Below are positions 9,818-18,198 of a stretch of DNA of 64,000 nt, piece after piece. Each line of letters starts with the position of its first letter. Position 1 is the stretch's first letter. The notes under the pieces are model-generated. The model worked only from the letters and a program-made list of their open reading frames with translations, ran no database searches and had not been told where the DNA came from. The stretch covers positions 1 to 64,000 of the forward strand of contig NZ_JMCC02000075.1 in NCBI RefSeq assembly GCF_000737335.2. Direction: 5' to 3'. Origin of the DNA: Enhygromyxa salina (GTDB taxonomy: Bacteria; Myxococcota_A; Polyangia; Nannocystales; Nannocystaceae). The position numbers and the translations under genes are program-made.

Positions 9818-11519
9818 TCAGCATGTGCGAAATGGCAGGCTCACCTCGACCTCGAAACCACCATTTTCTCGGTTTTGGCCCCAGACTTCCCCCCCAAGTT
9901 CGTCCACTAGTGATCGCACCACTGCTAACCCCATCCCTGTACCAGGGATCGCTTGCTGGGCCTCCCGCGGGCCCCGCACGAACGCCTCGAACACGTGGGG
10001 CAACACTTCGGTTTCAACCCCCACGCCGCGGTCGCGCAGCGCCACGCGCAATTGATCGTTGTGACACCAACCACAAAGTTGCACGGCCGCGCCTCCGCGC
10101 GGCGTGAATTTGAGCGCGTTCTCCACCAAGTTTGTGAGGATCTGGGTCAAGCTGTCACGAGGCAGGATCGCCCCACCAGCCTCCGCACCGAGATCCACGT
10201 CAATCGCCAAGCCCCGCGCCGCCGCCTGAGGCTCGAGCAGCTCGACCACGCTCGCAACCACCTCGCTCAGGGGCGCATGCGCAGCTTGCTCGACCGGCTT
10301 GGGACCCCCCCCACCGTCGAGCCGCGCCAGCGTCAACACCTGCTCGACGAGCCGACTGAGCCGCTCTGCCTCGCCGCGGATCGTCTTGTGATACCCGCGC
10401 TGTCGCGCGGGATCCACGACCATGCCTTGCTCGAGCATCTCCGAGTACATGCGGATGCTCGTCAACGGCGTGCGCAGCTCGTGAGTGACCGCGGCCACAA
10501 TCCGCTCGCGCTCCTGGGCCCGCGCATGCAATCCGGCCAAGGTCCGCTCCACGGCGATCAGCACGACCAACAGCGCGAGCACCAAGCCAAGGCCCAAGCC
10601 CAGGACCACGCGGGCGCTGTTCGAGGCGAGCGTCTGCACCGGACCGAGGGCCGCGGTGACCTGCAGCTCGGAGAACGGCGCCGCGAACTGGTGGGTGCAG
10701 CGGCCGGCGTCGGGGTCTGTGCTGCCCTTCGTCCCCCACTCGAGCTGCACGAAGCCGGATAGCTCGGGGCTGCCGAGCACGTCCTGCTCGAGCCAGCGCT
10801 CGAGCGCCTGACGATCCACGACCAGACCCTGCAGCCAGCGCTGCCCCCCGATCTCCACAGTTCGAATCAGGCGCAGCGAGTCCCCGCGCGGCTCGGCCAC
10901 GAAGCTGGTCACGCGGACATCGAGGGCGTCGTCGAGCGCCCGTCGCGGCCTCCTTGTTGGGCAGGCCAACGTTGCCAGCCGCCACGAAATTGGCGAGCTG
11001 CTCGAGGTCTGGATCGAAGGCGTTGCCCTCGTTGTTGGCGACCGCGTTCTTGCGTCGCCGGGCGATCGACTGCTCGTCCAGGGCTCGCTGGATCTGGACG
11101 TCCTCGGGCACCGCTCGCTGTTGCACCTGCTGCCTGTTGTTCGGCTGAAGTTGCAGTTGCTGCTGCTGTTGCGACTGATCGAGGGCTGCGACAACCGGGG
11201 GCTGGCTGTCCTCGAGATCGCGATTGAGCGCGCGCAGCTGCTCCGCGCGAGCGAGCGCGGGCGCCTGCGCTGGGTCGCCCCGCGGCTCGTCGGGTCCAGG
11301 CAGCATGGGGCTCGCAAACCGACCGTCGGGCTCGATCTGAAAGTAGCCCAGCACGAACTCGCGATCGGGGACCTCGGCCAGGGGCGAGCGACTCAGGGTT
11401 GGCTCGCCGGCACCGTTGACGCGCTTGCCCCCAGAGTTGCCCGGCGCGACCCAGTCGCGACGCCACTGCACGAACGGCCGGTCGGGCGGCGCGAAGCTGC
11501 TCACAGATCTCGAAGCCAT
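9818..11519 (-). pseudogene. Sensor histidine kinase, frameshifted and lacking its N terminus
   Basis: Two reading frames together encode a histidine kinase. The sensor part (about 11490 to 10948) reads RPFVQWRRDWVAPG..., then a Gln-rich patch. The frame then slips by one base near 10947, where ...PNKEA is followed by RRALDDALDVRV only if one G is removed from GGCCGCGACGG. The second frame continues through a TM segment (ARVVLGLGLGLVLALLVVLIAV), an H-box VTHELRTPLTSIRM, N-box QILTNLVENALKF, and G-boxes DRGVGVE and GTGMGLAVV, to a stop at 9818. No first TM segment or start codon precedes the sensor, because its 5' end is fused to a response-regulator stub. Catalytic motifs are intact, so this may be recent decay or an assembly error. 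Confidence 0.75.
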
Positions 11520-11697
11520 CGCGGCCGGGCAACATCACGTCGAGGATCACCAGCGCGTAGCGACCGGTGAGCGCCTCGGTCAGCCCGCGGTCCCCGTCGC
11601 CGACACCCGTGGGCTGGTGGCCGTGATACGCGAGCAGATCGCAGATCCCATCGCGGATCGGCGCTTCGTCTTCGACGATCAGGATCGCTTGGCCCAC
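11475..11697 (-). pseudogene. Response-regulator receiver fragment
   Basis: An ATG at 11697 opens a good receiver-domain start: MGQAILIVEDEAPIRDGI with the acidic pair at residues 10-11, and phosphoacceptor Asp53 in ALVILDVMLPGRDGFEICEQL. After about residue 75 the homology ends abruptly and the sequence becomes the sensor domain of the adjacent kinase in another frame. The second half of the receiver (conserved Thr/Ser and Lys) and the DNA-binding output domain are absent. The simplest reading is a deletion that removed about 160 codons of the regulator and the first codons of the kinase. A misassembly would look the same. Confidence 0.7.
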
Positions 11698-11828
11698 GGC
11701 CTACAGCATAGTTGGTCATGGCCCCCAGTGGGCCTTCCCACTTGGGCAGTCGGTGGTTTACGTGGGTCTTACGCACACGGTGCAAGCTTCTTACCGGCGG
11801 CCTCGCGCGCGCGGGCCAGACTTGCAGC
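11698..11828. promoter_or_regulatory. Divergent intergenic region
   Basis: These 131 bp separate the regulator remnant (start 11697) from the lipoprotein gene at 11829. No clear boxes can be assigned. The segment TTGGTCATGG...GGTTTACGTGGG is the least GC-rich part. Confidence 0.2.
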
Positions 11829-13295
11829 ATGACGCCTCGCCACCTGTTGCTGTGCTCCGCGCTCGCGCTCTCGACCCTCGCTGCGTGTTCGCGCACCCCG
11901 ACCAGCAACGACGCCACGGCGCCCGGGCAAGCCGCCCAGCTCGACCCGATCGACCAGCTCGATCACGCAGCCCTCGTTGCGCTGGCCTTGCAACAGGCGC
12001 AGCTCCAGCAGGCTGATCCCGGGCGCCGCGCCGCGATCATCGAGCGCCTGCGGGAGGCCGGCCCCGCAGGGCTCGACGCGCTGATCCGCGAGTACCACAG
12101 CGTGCCCGCCCGCCCAGTCGCGCAGGACGCTGCTTGGCGGGTGGTGATCGACGAGGTCGCCGGCCAACGCGACGCTGTGTACGGCGGACTGTTTTGGCAG
12201 CGCGACATGCAGGCCGCCCTCGCCCAGGCCAAGGCCAGCGGCAAGCCGGTGCTCTCGCTGCGCCTGCTCGGTGACCTGACCTCGGAGTACTCGTGCGCCA
12301 ACAGCCGCTTGTTTCGCACGCTGCTCTACGCCGATCCCGAGCTTGCGACCTGGCTCGAGGCCAACTTCGTGCTGCACTGGTCGAGCGAGCGGCCGGTTCC
12401 GCGGGTCGAGATCGACTTTGGCGACGGCCGCGTCGTCGAGCGCACGATCACGGGCAACAGCGCCCACTTCGTGCTCGACGCGAGCGAGCGGACGATCGAC
12501 GTGATCCCGGGGTTGTGGTCGGCGCCCAGCTTTCGCGCCGCGCTGCGGGCTAGCCTGGGCCTGCACGAGCAGCTGGCCGCCGTGCAGGGCCAGCGACGGT
12601 GGAACGAGACCCTCGCGGACCACCATGAGGCTCGGCTCGCGACGGCGGCCAAGCAGCTCACCGACGAGCTGTCGCGGGCGCGGGGGGTGCCGCAGGATCT
12701 CGTGGCCACGACCGCGTACCTGGCCAGCCCAGCCAGTCCGCGGGTTGAAGGCGAGCCTGTGCCCGCGCTCGCGGCCGTGCCGATGGCGATCGGCAAGTCG
12801 CGGATCGAGCGACCGATCCTCGCGGCCGCGCCCGCGATGATCGGCGGCGTCAACTCCCGCTTGGCGCCGTCGCTCCCCGCTTCGGTTGGGCCGCGCGATG
12901 ATCTCGAGCGCCTGGTGATCGGCGCTCGGGTGGCGGGCCGGTTCGAGCTGCATCCCAACACCTTGGCGATCATCGCGGCCGAGCGCCCGCTCGAGGGGCT
13001 GGTGCCCGAGGATCAACGCGCCGAAGTCCAGGCCCAGCTGCTGCAGGCGCTGCGGGTCTCGATCCAGCAGGACACCGCCAAGAACGCGCTGGAGCTGCAT
13101 CCGCGCGTGCACGCCGAGCTGGCCGCGCGCGCTCGCGGTGGGCGCTCGCTCGGGTTCTCCGATGTCGACGAGTGGGTCTATGCCGAGCTGTTCGAGACGC
13201 CCGCTGAAGACCCTTGGCTGGGCCTTGTCGATCCCACTGTCTACACCGGCCTCGTCGACGGCGGGCTGGTGGCGCCTGCGCCAGGTAAGCGGTGA
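11829..13295 (+). CDS. Thioredoxin-fold lipoprotein
   Basis: The ATG at 11829 opens a lipoprotein signal (MTPRHLLLCSALALSTLAAC, Cys about 20), giving 488 residues. An alpha-helical region (residues 30-115) is followed by a segment similar to the thioredoxin_7/DUF255 group: GKPVLSLRLLGDLTSEYSCANSRLF...LATWLEANFVLHW (about 137-185). This group normally uses a CxxC or single Cys near that position; only one Cys is seen, so a redox role is uncertain. The C-terminal half (about 250-480) is helical and not recognised. It probably sits on the inner leaflet of the outer membrane. The next gene follows 13 bp later and may be co-transcribed. Confidence 0.7.
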   Translation: MTPRHLLLCSALALSTLAACSRTPTSNDATAPGQAAQLDPIDQLDHAALVALALQQAQLQQADPGRRAAIIERLREAGPAGLDALIREYHSVPARPVAQDAAWRVVIDEVAGQRDAVYGGLFWQRDMQAALAQAKASGKPVLSLRLLGDLTSEYSCANSRLFRTLLYADPELATWLEANFVLHWSSERPVPRVEIDFGDGRVVERTITGNSAHFVLDASERTIDVIPGLWSAPSFRAALRASLGLHEQLAAVQGQRRWNETLADHHEARLATAAKQLTDELSRARGVPQDLVATTAYLASPASPRVEGEPVPALAAVPMAIGKSRIERPILAAAPAMIGGVNSRLAPSLPASVGPRDDLERLVIGARVAGRFELHPNTLAIIAAERPLEGLVPEDQRAEVQAQLLQALRVSIQQDTAKNALELHPRVHAELAARARGGRSLGFSDVDEWVYAELFETPAEDPWLGLVDPTVYTGLVDGGLVAPAPGKR

Positions 13296-13308
13296 TAACG
13301 TCGCCACG

Positions 13309-13797
13309 GTGCGCTGGTTCCTGGACATCTTCACGCGTGACGCCGACCCCGAACCCCAGGCGATCTCGGCCGCGGGCGAGGTCGGTGGCCGCATCGACAT
13401 CACTGGGATCGTCGAGGCGATCGAAGCCTCGAACGACCTGAAAAGCCCGCTCGACGGCAGCCCTGCGGTTGCCCTGCATTACGTTGCCCACATCCGCGCC
13501 GTGGGCCAGCATACCGAGGAGATTGACGGGCTGGTGATCCAGGGGTCGGAAGGTCGCGACTTCATCTTGCGGGACGACTCGGGGGCCGCGTTGATCCAGC
13601 TCGAACCCGGCAGCAGCGTCGCGCGGCTGCACGCGCACGTGATCACGACCCACGGGGCCGGGAACGAGATCAACGTCGAGGCGATCGTGCCCGGTGATCG
13701 GGTCCGCGTTCGGGGTCGGATTCGTGCTGTGTTGGACGAAGCCGAGGCGCGGTGGTGCTGCGTGGTCCAGGCCAACGAGCTCGAGCACGCGCAGTAG
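13309..13797 (+). CDS. Small protein with a GIDE-like/OB-like domain
   Basis: A GTG at 13309 gives 162 residues; no ATG is available in frame. After an Asp-rich start (WFLDIFTRDADPEP) it reads IDITGIVEAIEASNDLKSPLDGSPAVALHYVAHI, later FILRDDSGAALIQL and IVPGDRVRVRGRI. This order (a 'SPL.G.p...y' strand, a DDSG strand and a final V.V.G strand) is reminiscent of GIDE-type domains of E3-ligase-like proteins and of OB-like folds. There is no membrane segment, RING finger or catalytic motif. It may be co-transcribed with the lipoprotein ending at 13295, and it converges on the hsd operon. Function unknown. Confidence 0.6.
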   Translation: MRWFLDIFTRDADPEPQAISAAGEVGGRIDITGIVEAIEASNDLKSPLDGSPAVALHYVAHIRAVGQHTEEIDGLVIQGSEGRDFILRDDSGAALIQLEPGSSVARLHAHVITTHGAGNEINVEAIVPGDRVRVRGRIRAVLDEAEARWCCVVQANELEHAQ

Positions 13798-13933
13798 TGC
13801 AGTTCGACTCGTGGATCGTCGCCGACAATCGCCGACTCTGTGACGGCGCCCAGGCTGCGCTGCGCACGGCCCATGGACGGAGCGCCCGAGCGCCCGCGGC
13901 GTGGCGGCGTCGAGTTGGGATGGGCGCAGGCGC

Positions 13934-16930
13934 TCAGGCCGGCGGCTTGGTCAGCGCCGCGTACAGCTGGGCGCGCATCTGGGCCTTGAAGAAGCCTCGC
14001 ATCTCCTCGTTGACGAACAGCTCGTCGAGGAAGGCCCCGTATTTGTCGTAGCGATCCATCATCGTGTGATCCACACGGTCGTCACATTCGAGCCCAAATG
14101 TGGCTTCGTCGTTGGCCTGGGCGACCTGGCGCAGCTGCGGATCATCGAGCAGCCGGGTGAACACGCTGTCGACCAGGTCCTGGACATCGAACGCGGTCGT
14201 GAAGCGCTGGTTCATGCGCTCGATCAGGTTGGAAAGATCATCCTGCTCGGCCTTGGCCCGCCCGGTCCCGGTCTCGCTCGGCCCACGCAGGCCCGGGCCA
14301 CCCTCGCCAGCGACCAGGCTCAGGTCGCCCTCGGCGATCTTCTCGAGCCGATAGTAGTGAAGCGCCACGTCCTCACCAAGATCGACCGGCCGCTGGCCCT
14401 CGCCCGGCCGCGGCAACTTGCGGATCAGCATCTTGGTGTAGACGTAGAGCTTCTCGAGCTCGTAGTCGGAGAAGGGCACGACCTGGCCCAGGAACGAATA
14501 CAGGCGACAAAACGCGCGGGCGCGGTCGCGGAACAGCTCGGCCGGCTCCGCATCGAGTGCTTTGAAGCGATCGACCGCCAGGTCGAGCAAGCTATTGAGC
14601 GGGCCGTGGTTCTGGGCGACCTGCCGCACCTGCGGGGTGAAGAACAGCTCGGCGAATGCATCGACATCGCCCGCGTGGATCACGTCGACCTGCTCGAGCT
14701 GGGTCTGTAGCTCGTAGAGCCGCTGCGGGTCGATGTCCTCGGCCGTCGTCGTGCGCTCGTAGTAGTCCTTGAAGCACGCGAGGATGTGCTCGCGCTCGTT
14801 GACGAAGTCGAGCACGAAGGTCTCGTCCTTGCCCCGGTAGGTCCGGTTGAGCCGCGACAGGGTCTGGACCGCCTGGACCCCCGCGAGCCGCTTGTCAACG
14901 TACATCGCACACAGCAGCGGCTGGTCGAAGCCAGTCTGGTACTTGTTGGCGACGATCAGCAGCTGATAGCCGTCCTTGCCGAACTCCTTGGGGAGCGCGC
15001 TCTCGCTGATCGGCTCGCCGGTCTGATAGTGGGTGTTCATGCCCGGCTCGGTGTAGGGCCGCTGCCCGCTGGCCGGATCACCTGGATCGCTGACCTCGCC
15101 CGAGAACGCGACGAGGGCCCGCAGGTCGTAGCCCTTGTCCGCCACGTAGACGTCGAAGGCCAGCTTGAAGCGGACGGCCTGCAGCCGCGTGGACGTGACG
15201 ATCATGCCCTTGGCGCGGCCGCCCAGCTTGGCCCGGACCTGGCCGTGAAAGTGCTCGACGATCACCCCAAGCTTGGCCTCGACGTCCTTGGGATGGGCGC
15301 TGACAAACCGGGCCAGGGCCTTGGTCGCCTGCTTCTTGTCCAGGCGCGGATCCTCGGCGACCGTCTTGATCAGCTTGAAGTAGCGCCGGTAGGTCGTGTA
15401 CCCGCGCAGCACGTCGAGGATGAACTTCTCGTCGATCGCCTGGCGCATCGAGTACACGTGGAAGGCCTGGTAGCGGCCGTCCTCGCCCTTGCGGCCAAAC
15501 ACCTGCAAGGTCTTGTACTTGGGCGTGGCCGTGAACGCGAAGAACGACAGGTTGCGCAGCGGCCCGCGAGCCAACGCGGCGCGCAGCAGATCCTGGCCCG
15601 CGTCCACGTCCTCTTCCTCGCCCAGCGCCGCGACCCGCTCGCTCAGCTCGCTCGAGTCGGCCAGGATCGCCTTGAGGTTGTTGCGCATGTCGCCGGTCTG
15701 CGAGCTGTGGGCCTCGTCCACGATGATCGCGTAGCGGCGATCCGGCAGCTTCCCAACCTGCTCGGAGATGAACGCGAACTTGTGCAGCGTGGTGATGATG
15801 ATCGGTACGCCATCGGCCAGCGCCTTGGCCAGCTGGGCCGAGTTCTCGTCGATCTTCTGGACCACGCCGCGGGTGTGATCCAGCTGGAAGATCGTGTTTT
15901 GCAGCTGCTGGTCGAGCACCTTGCGATCGGTGATCACAACCACGCTGTCGTAGACCTTGCGCTGGTCTTTGTCGTGCAGCGCGGCCAGACGGTGGGCCAG
16001 CCACGCGATCGAGTTGGACTTGCCGGACCCGGCCGAGTGCTGGATCAGGTAGTTGGTGCCGCTGCCATGATCGCGGGCGTTGTCCTCGAGCTGGCGCACG
16101 CAGTCGAGCTGGTGGTAGCGCGGGAAGATCATCCGCTCGCGCTTGCGATCGAGCTCGAGGTGAACGAAGCGGGCCAGGATGTCGAGCAGGCTGTCGCGCT
16201 GCCAGACCCGCTCCCACAGGTACGCGGTCCGGTGCTTGCCCTTCACCGCAGGATTGCCGGCTGCCGTACCGATACCCTGGTTGAAAGGCAGAAAATGTGT
16301 CCGGTCGCGCTCTAATTGCGCCGTCATGTAGACCTCGTCCGGGTCGACGGCAAAATTGATGATCGCGCGGCGCTTGAACCGGAAGATCTGCGTGTCGGGA
16401 TCACGGTCTTTTCGGTACTGCTGCTTGGCGTGGCTGACACGCTGGCCCGTCATGTGGTTCTTGAGCTCGGCCGTGACCACCGGGATGCCGTTGACGAACA
16501 GGACCAGGTCCAGCGAGTCTTTCGGCTGCTTGGGGTCATGGTGGAGCTGGCGAACCACGAGCAGGCGGTTGGCGGCGTAGCGGGCCTGAACCTCGGGGTT
16601 GAGGTTGTTCGGCGGGCGGAAGGTGACGACCTTGACCTGCTTGCCGTGAAACCTGAAGCCGCGGCGCAGCACGTGGATCAGGCTGGTGTCGACGGTGGCC
16701 TTGTCGAAGGCCTCGAGCAGCTTGGCGGGCAGGCGATCGCCGTGGAATTGGGTGAGGGCGGCGTAGGTCTTGGGCTGGGTGGTCCGGACATAGTCGATGA
16801 GCTCGTTGGGGATCAGGGCGAGGAGCGGGTCGTAGGTGCTCGGGTCGCCGCGGAGGTAGCCGCCGGCCGCGGTGAGGAGGTGCTCTTCGATGGTCTGTTC
16901 GAGGGCGGCCTCGGTGGTTGGCTTGGTCAT
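13934..16930 (-). CDS. hsdR: Type I restriction enzyme, R (motor/nuclease) subunit
   Basis: The 998-residue product is the translocating endonuclease subunit of a type I restriction system. The N-terminal PD-(D/E)XK-like nuclease domain shows DLVLFVNGIPVVTAELKN (about 140-155). The helicase motor has Walker A QHSAGSGKS (about 300), DEAH box IIVDEAHSSQT (about 403), an FTATPKY motif and the motif VI-like QTLSRLNRTYRGKD. A helical C-terminal region follows for subunit docking. Its start overlaps the hsdS stop by 4 nt (ATGA), so it is the last gene of hsdM-hsdS-hsdR. Length is typical and no disruption was seen. Confidence 0.96.
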   Translation of the reverse strand: MTKPTTEAALEQTIEEHLLTAAGGYLRGDPSTYDPLLALIPNELIDYVRTTQPKTYAALTQFHGDRLPAKLLEAFDKATVDTSLIHVLRRGFRFHGKQVKVVTFRPPNNLNPEVQARYAANRLLVVRQLHHDPKQPKDSLDLVLFVNGIPVVTAELKNHMTGQRVSHAKQQYRKDRDPDTQIFRFKRRAIINFAVDPDEVYMTAQLERDRTHFLPFNQGIGTAAGNPAVKGKHRTAYLWERVWQRDSLLDILARFVHLELDRKRERMIFPRYHQLDCVRQLEDNARDHGSGTNYLIQHSAGSGKSNSIAWLAHRLAALHDKDQRKVYDSVVVITDRKVLDQQLQNTIFQLDHTRGVVQKIDENSAQLAKALADGVPIIITTLHKFAFISEQVGKLPDRRYAIIVDEAHSSQTGDMRNNLKAILADSSELSERVAALGEEEDVDAGQDLLRAALARGPLRNLSFFAFTATPKYKTLQVFGRKGEDGRYQAFHVYSMRQAIDEKFILDVLRGYTTYRRYFKLIKTVAEDPRLDKKQATKALARFVSAHPKDVEAKLGVIVEHFHGQVRAKLGGRAKGMIVTSTRLQAVRFKLAFDVYVADKGYDLRALVAFSGEVSDPGDPASGQRPYTEPGMNTHYQTGEPISESALPKEFGKDGYQLLIVANKYQTGFDQPLLCAMYVDKRLAGVQAVQTLSRLNRTYRGKDETFVLDFVNEREHILACFKDYYERTTTAEDIDPQRLYELQTQLEQVDVIHAGDVDAFAELFFTPQVRQVAQNHGPLNSLLDLAVDRFKALDAEPAELFRDRARAFCRLYSFLGQVVPFSDYELEKLYVYTKMLIRKLPRPGEGQRPVDLGEDVALHYYRLEKIAEGDLSLVAGEGGPGLRGPSETGTGRAKAEQDDLSNLIERMNQRFTTAFDVQDLVDSVFTRLLDDPQLRQVAQANDEATFGLECDDRVDHTMMDRYDKYGAFLDELFVNEEMRGFFKAQMRAQLYAALTKPPA

Positions 16931-18198
16931 GAGGGGATCTCGAGTTGGCCGGTGACGGCGGCGGTGATGAGGGACTGACGGTATTCTTTGAGCTTGGCGA
17001 CTTGTGACATGATGCAGGACGATATGTCTGAATAGCTCGCTGTTTCCTGCTCGATGAACGATACGATCGTAACTTGCTCGCGCAACGGTGGTGTAGGGAC
17101 CAGGCTCATCTTCAGACGATCTGCACGTATCCCCGAGGCAGTGGAGCCCGACGCCCGAGAGGAAACCTCTCCCTTTCCTGACTCCGACAAGAAATGCTGA
17201 AGGAGGAAAGGGGAGGCTACGCGGGTGGCATCGACTTTGAACATGATGATTCGCTGCGCGCAGGCGATCCGAACATTCGTGACGATCCCGACCTCGCCCA
17301 AAGGCGCCTCTGACGTGAACAAAATATCTCCGAGTTCAGGTTTGCCACGGCCGCTCAGTTGTTTGCACACTTCCTCGGTTACCCACTCAGGCGCGCGGGA
17401 GTGGTCGACGATGCCATCTCGAACTGCTCCAGCTGTAATGAGAGGCACCCCCGAACGTGTTTTCTCAGGGGTACGGCCCCTGTAGTCGATAAATTGCCCG
17501 ACGACCCGACGGAGTCGATGCATCATCCAGTGGGCGGGGATGTCTCCAATCCACGGCACCCCCGAGTCCTTCATCGGCACGTCGGGGTCGAGCCCCTTGG
17601 TCACCGCTTGGTGGATGAGCGCGGCGCGCTTCTCGGCGAGCAGCGCGATGAGTCGCTCCTTCTTCTCGATGAGCGCATCGATGGCCGCGGTCTTGCGGTC
17701 GAGGAAGTCCGCAATCGCCACTTGGTATTCGTAGTTTGGGCAGGGTAGTGTTACCTCTGCAAACCTTGGGTATCGAAAACGAGGCGCCCGCTCGCGGACG
17801 GCGGGACAGATTACACGGATATAGTCACGTCGCGCCATCGTTCGTAGCACATAGGCATAAAAGCGATTATCGGCCCTCCCGACAACTCCGTTGCACACGG
17901 TGTACTCAGGGGTGCACTTCCCGTCGGATTCAGAGACTCCAATTGCGCCTGCGAAGCCGTCCATGTTGTGGATCACGAGATCGCCGACCCGCACGCCCTG
18001 ATAACCGACCTCTTTGATTGCAAGAGTAAAACCATCGAGCCGGCGATTCTCCCGTAGCGTAACCTGGCCGTCTCGAAAGGCGGTTATTACCCCATCATCG
18101 TCTTGCACTTCGCGGGATTCGACCCGGAACAAGAACTTCGCCCGCATCGATTCATCCGCTGCCGATGCCTCCCGCAGCCACGGCATCCTCCCGTTCAC
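16927..18198 (-). CDS. hsdS: Type I restriction enzyme, S (specificity) subunit
   Basis: The 423-residue product carries two target-recognition domains (about 15-150 and 225-370), separated by a conserved helical spacer: QVAIADFLDRKTAAIDALI.KKERLIALLAEKRAALIHQAVTKGLDPD. It ends with a second helix (LREQVTIVSFIEQETASY...LKEYRQSLITAAVTGQLEIP). The pair of helices sets the spacing between the two half-sites of the recognised DNA. The coding DNA, mainly for the two recognition domains, is visibly less GC-rich than the flanking hsdM and hsdR, as often seen when specificity domains are exchanged between strains. It overlaps hsdM and hsdR by 4 nt each. Confidence 0.95.
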   Translation of the reverse strand: MNGRMPWLREASAADESMRAKFLFRVESREVQDDDGVITAFRDGQVTLRENRRLDGFTLAIKEVGYQGVRVGDLVIHNMDGFAGAIGVSESDGKCTPEYTVCNGVVGRADNRFYAYVLRTMARRDYIRVICPAVRERAPRFRYPRFAEVTLPCPNYEYQVAIADFLDRKTAAIDALIEKKERLIALLAEKRAALIHQAVTKGLDPDVPMKDSGVPWIGDIPAHWMMHRLRRVVGQFIDYRGRTPEKTRSGVPLITAGAVRDGIVDHSRAPEWVTEEVCKQLSGRGKPELGDILFTSEAPLGEVGIVTNVRIACAQRIIMFKVDATRVASPFLLQHFLSESGKGEVSSRASGSTASGIRADRLKMSLVPTPPLREQVTIVSFIEQETASYSDISSCIMSQVAKLKEYRQSLITAAVTGQLEIPS

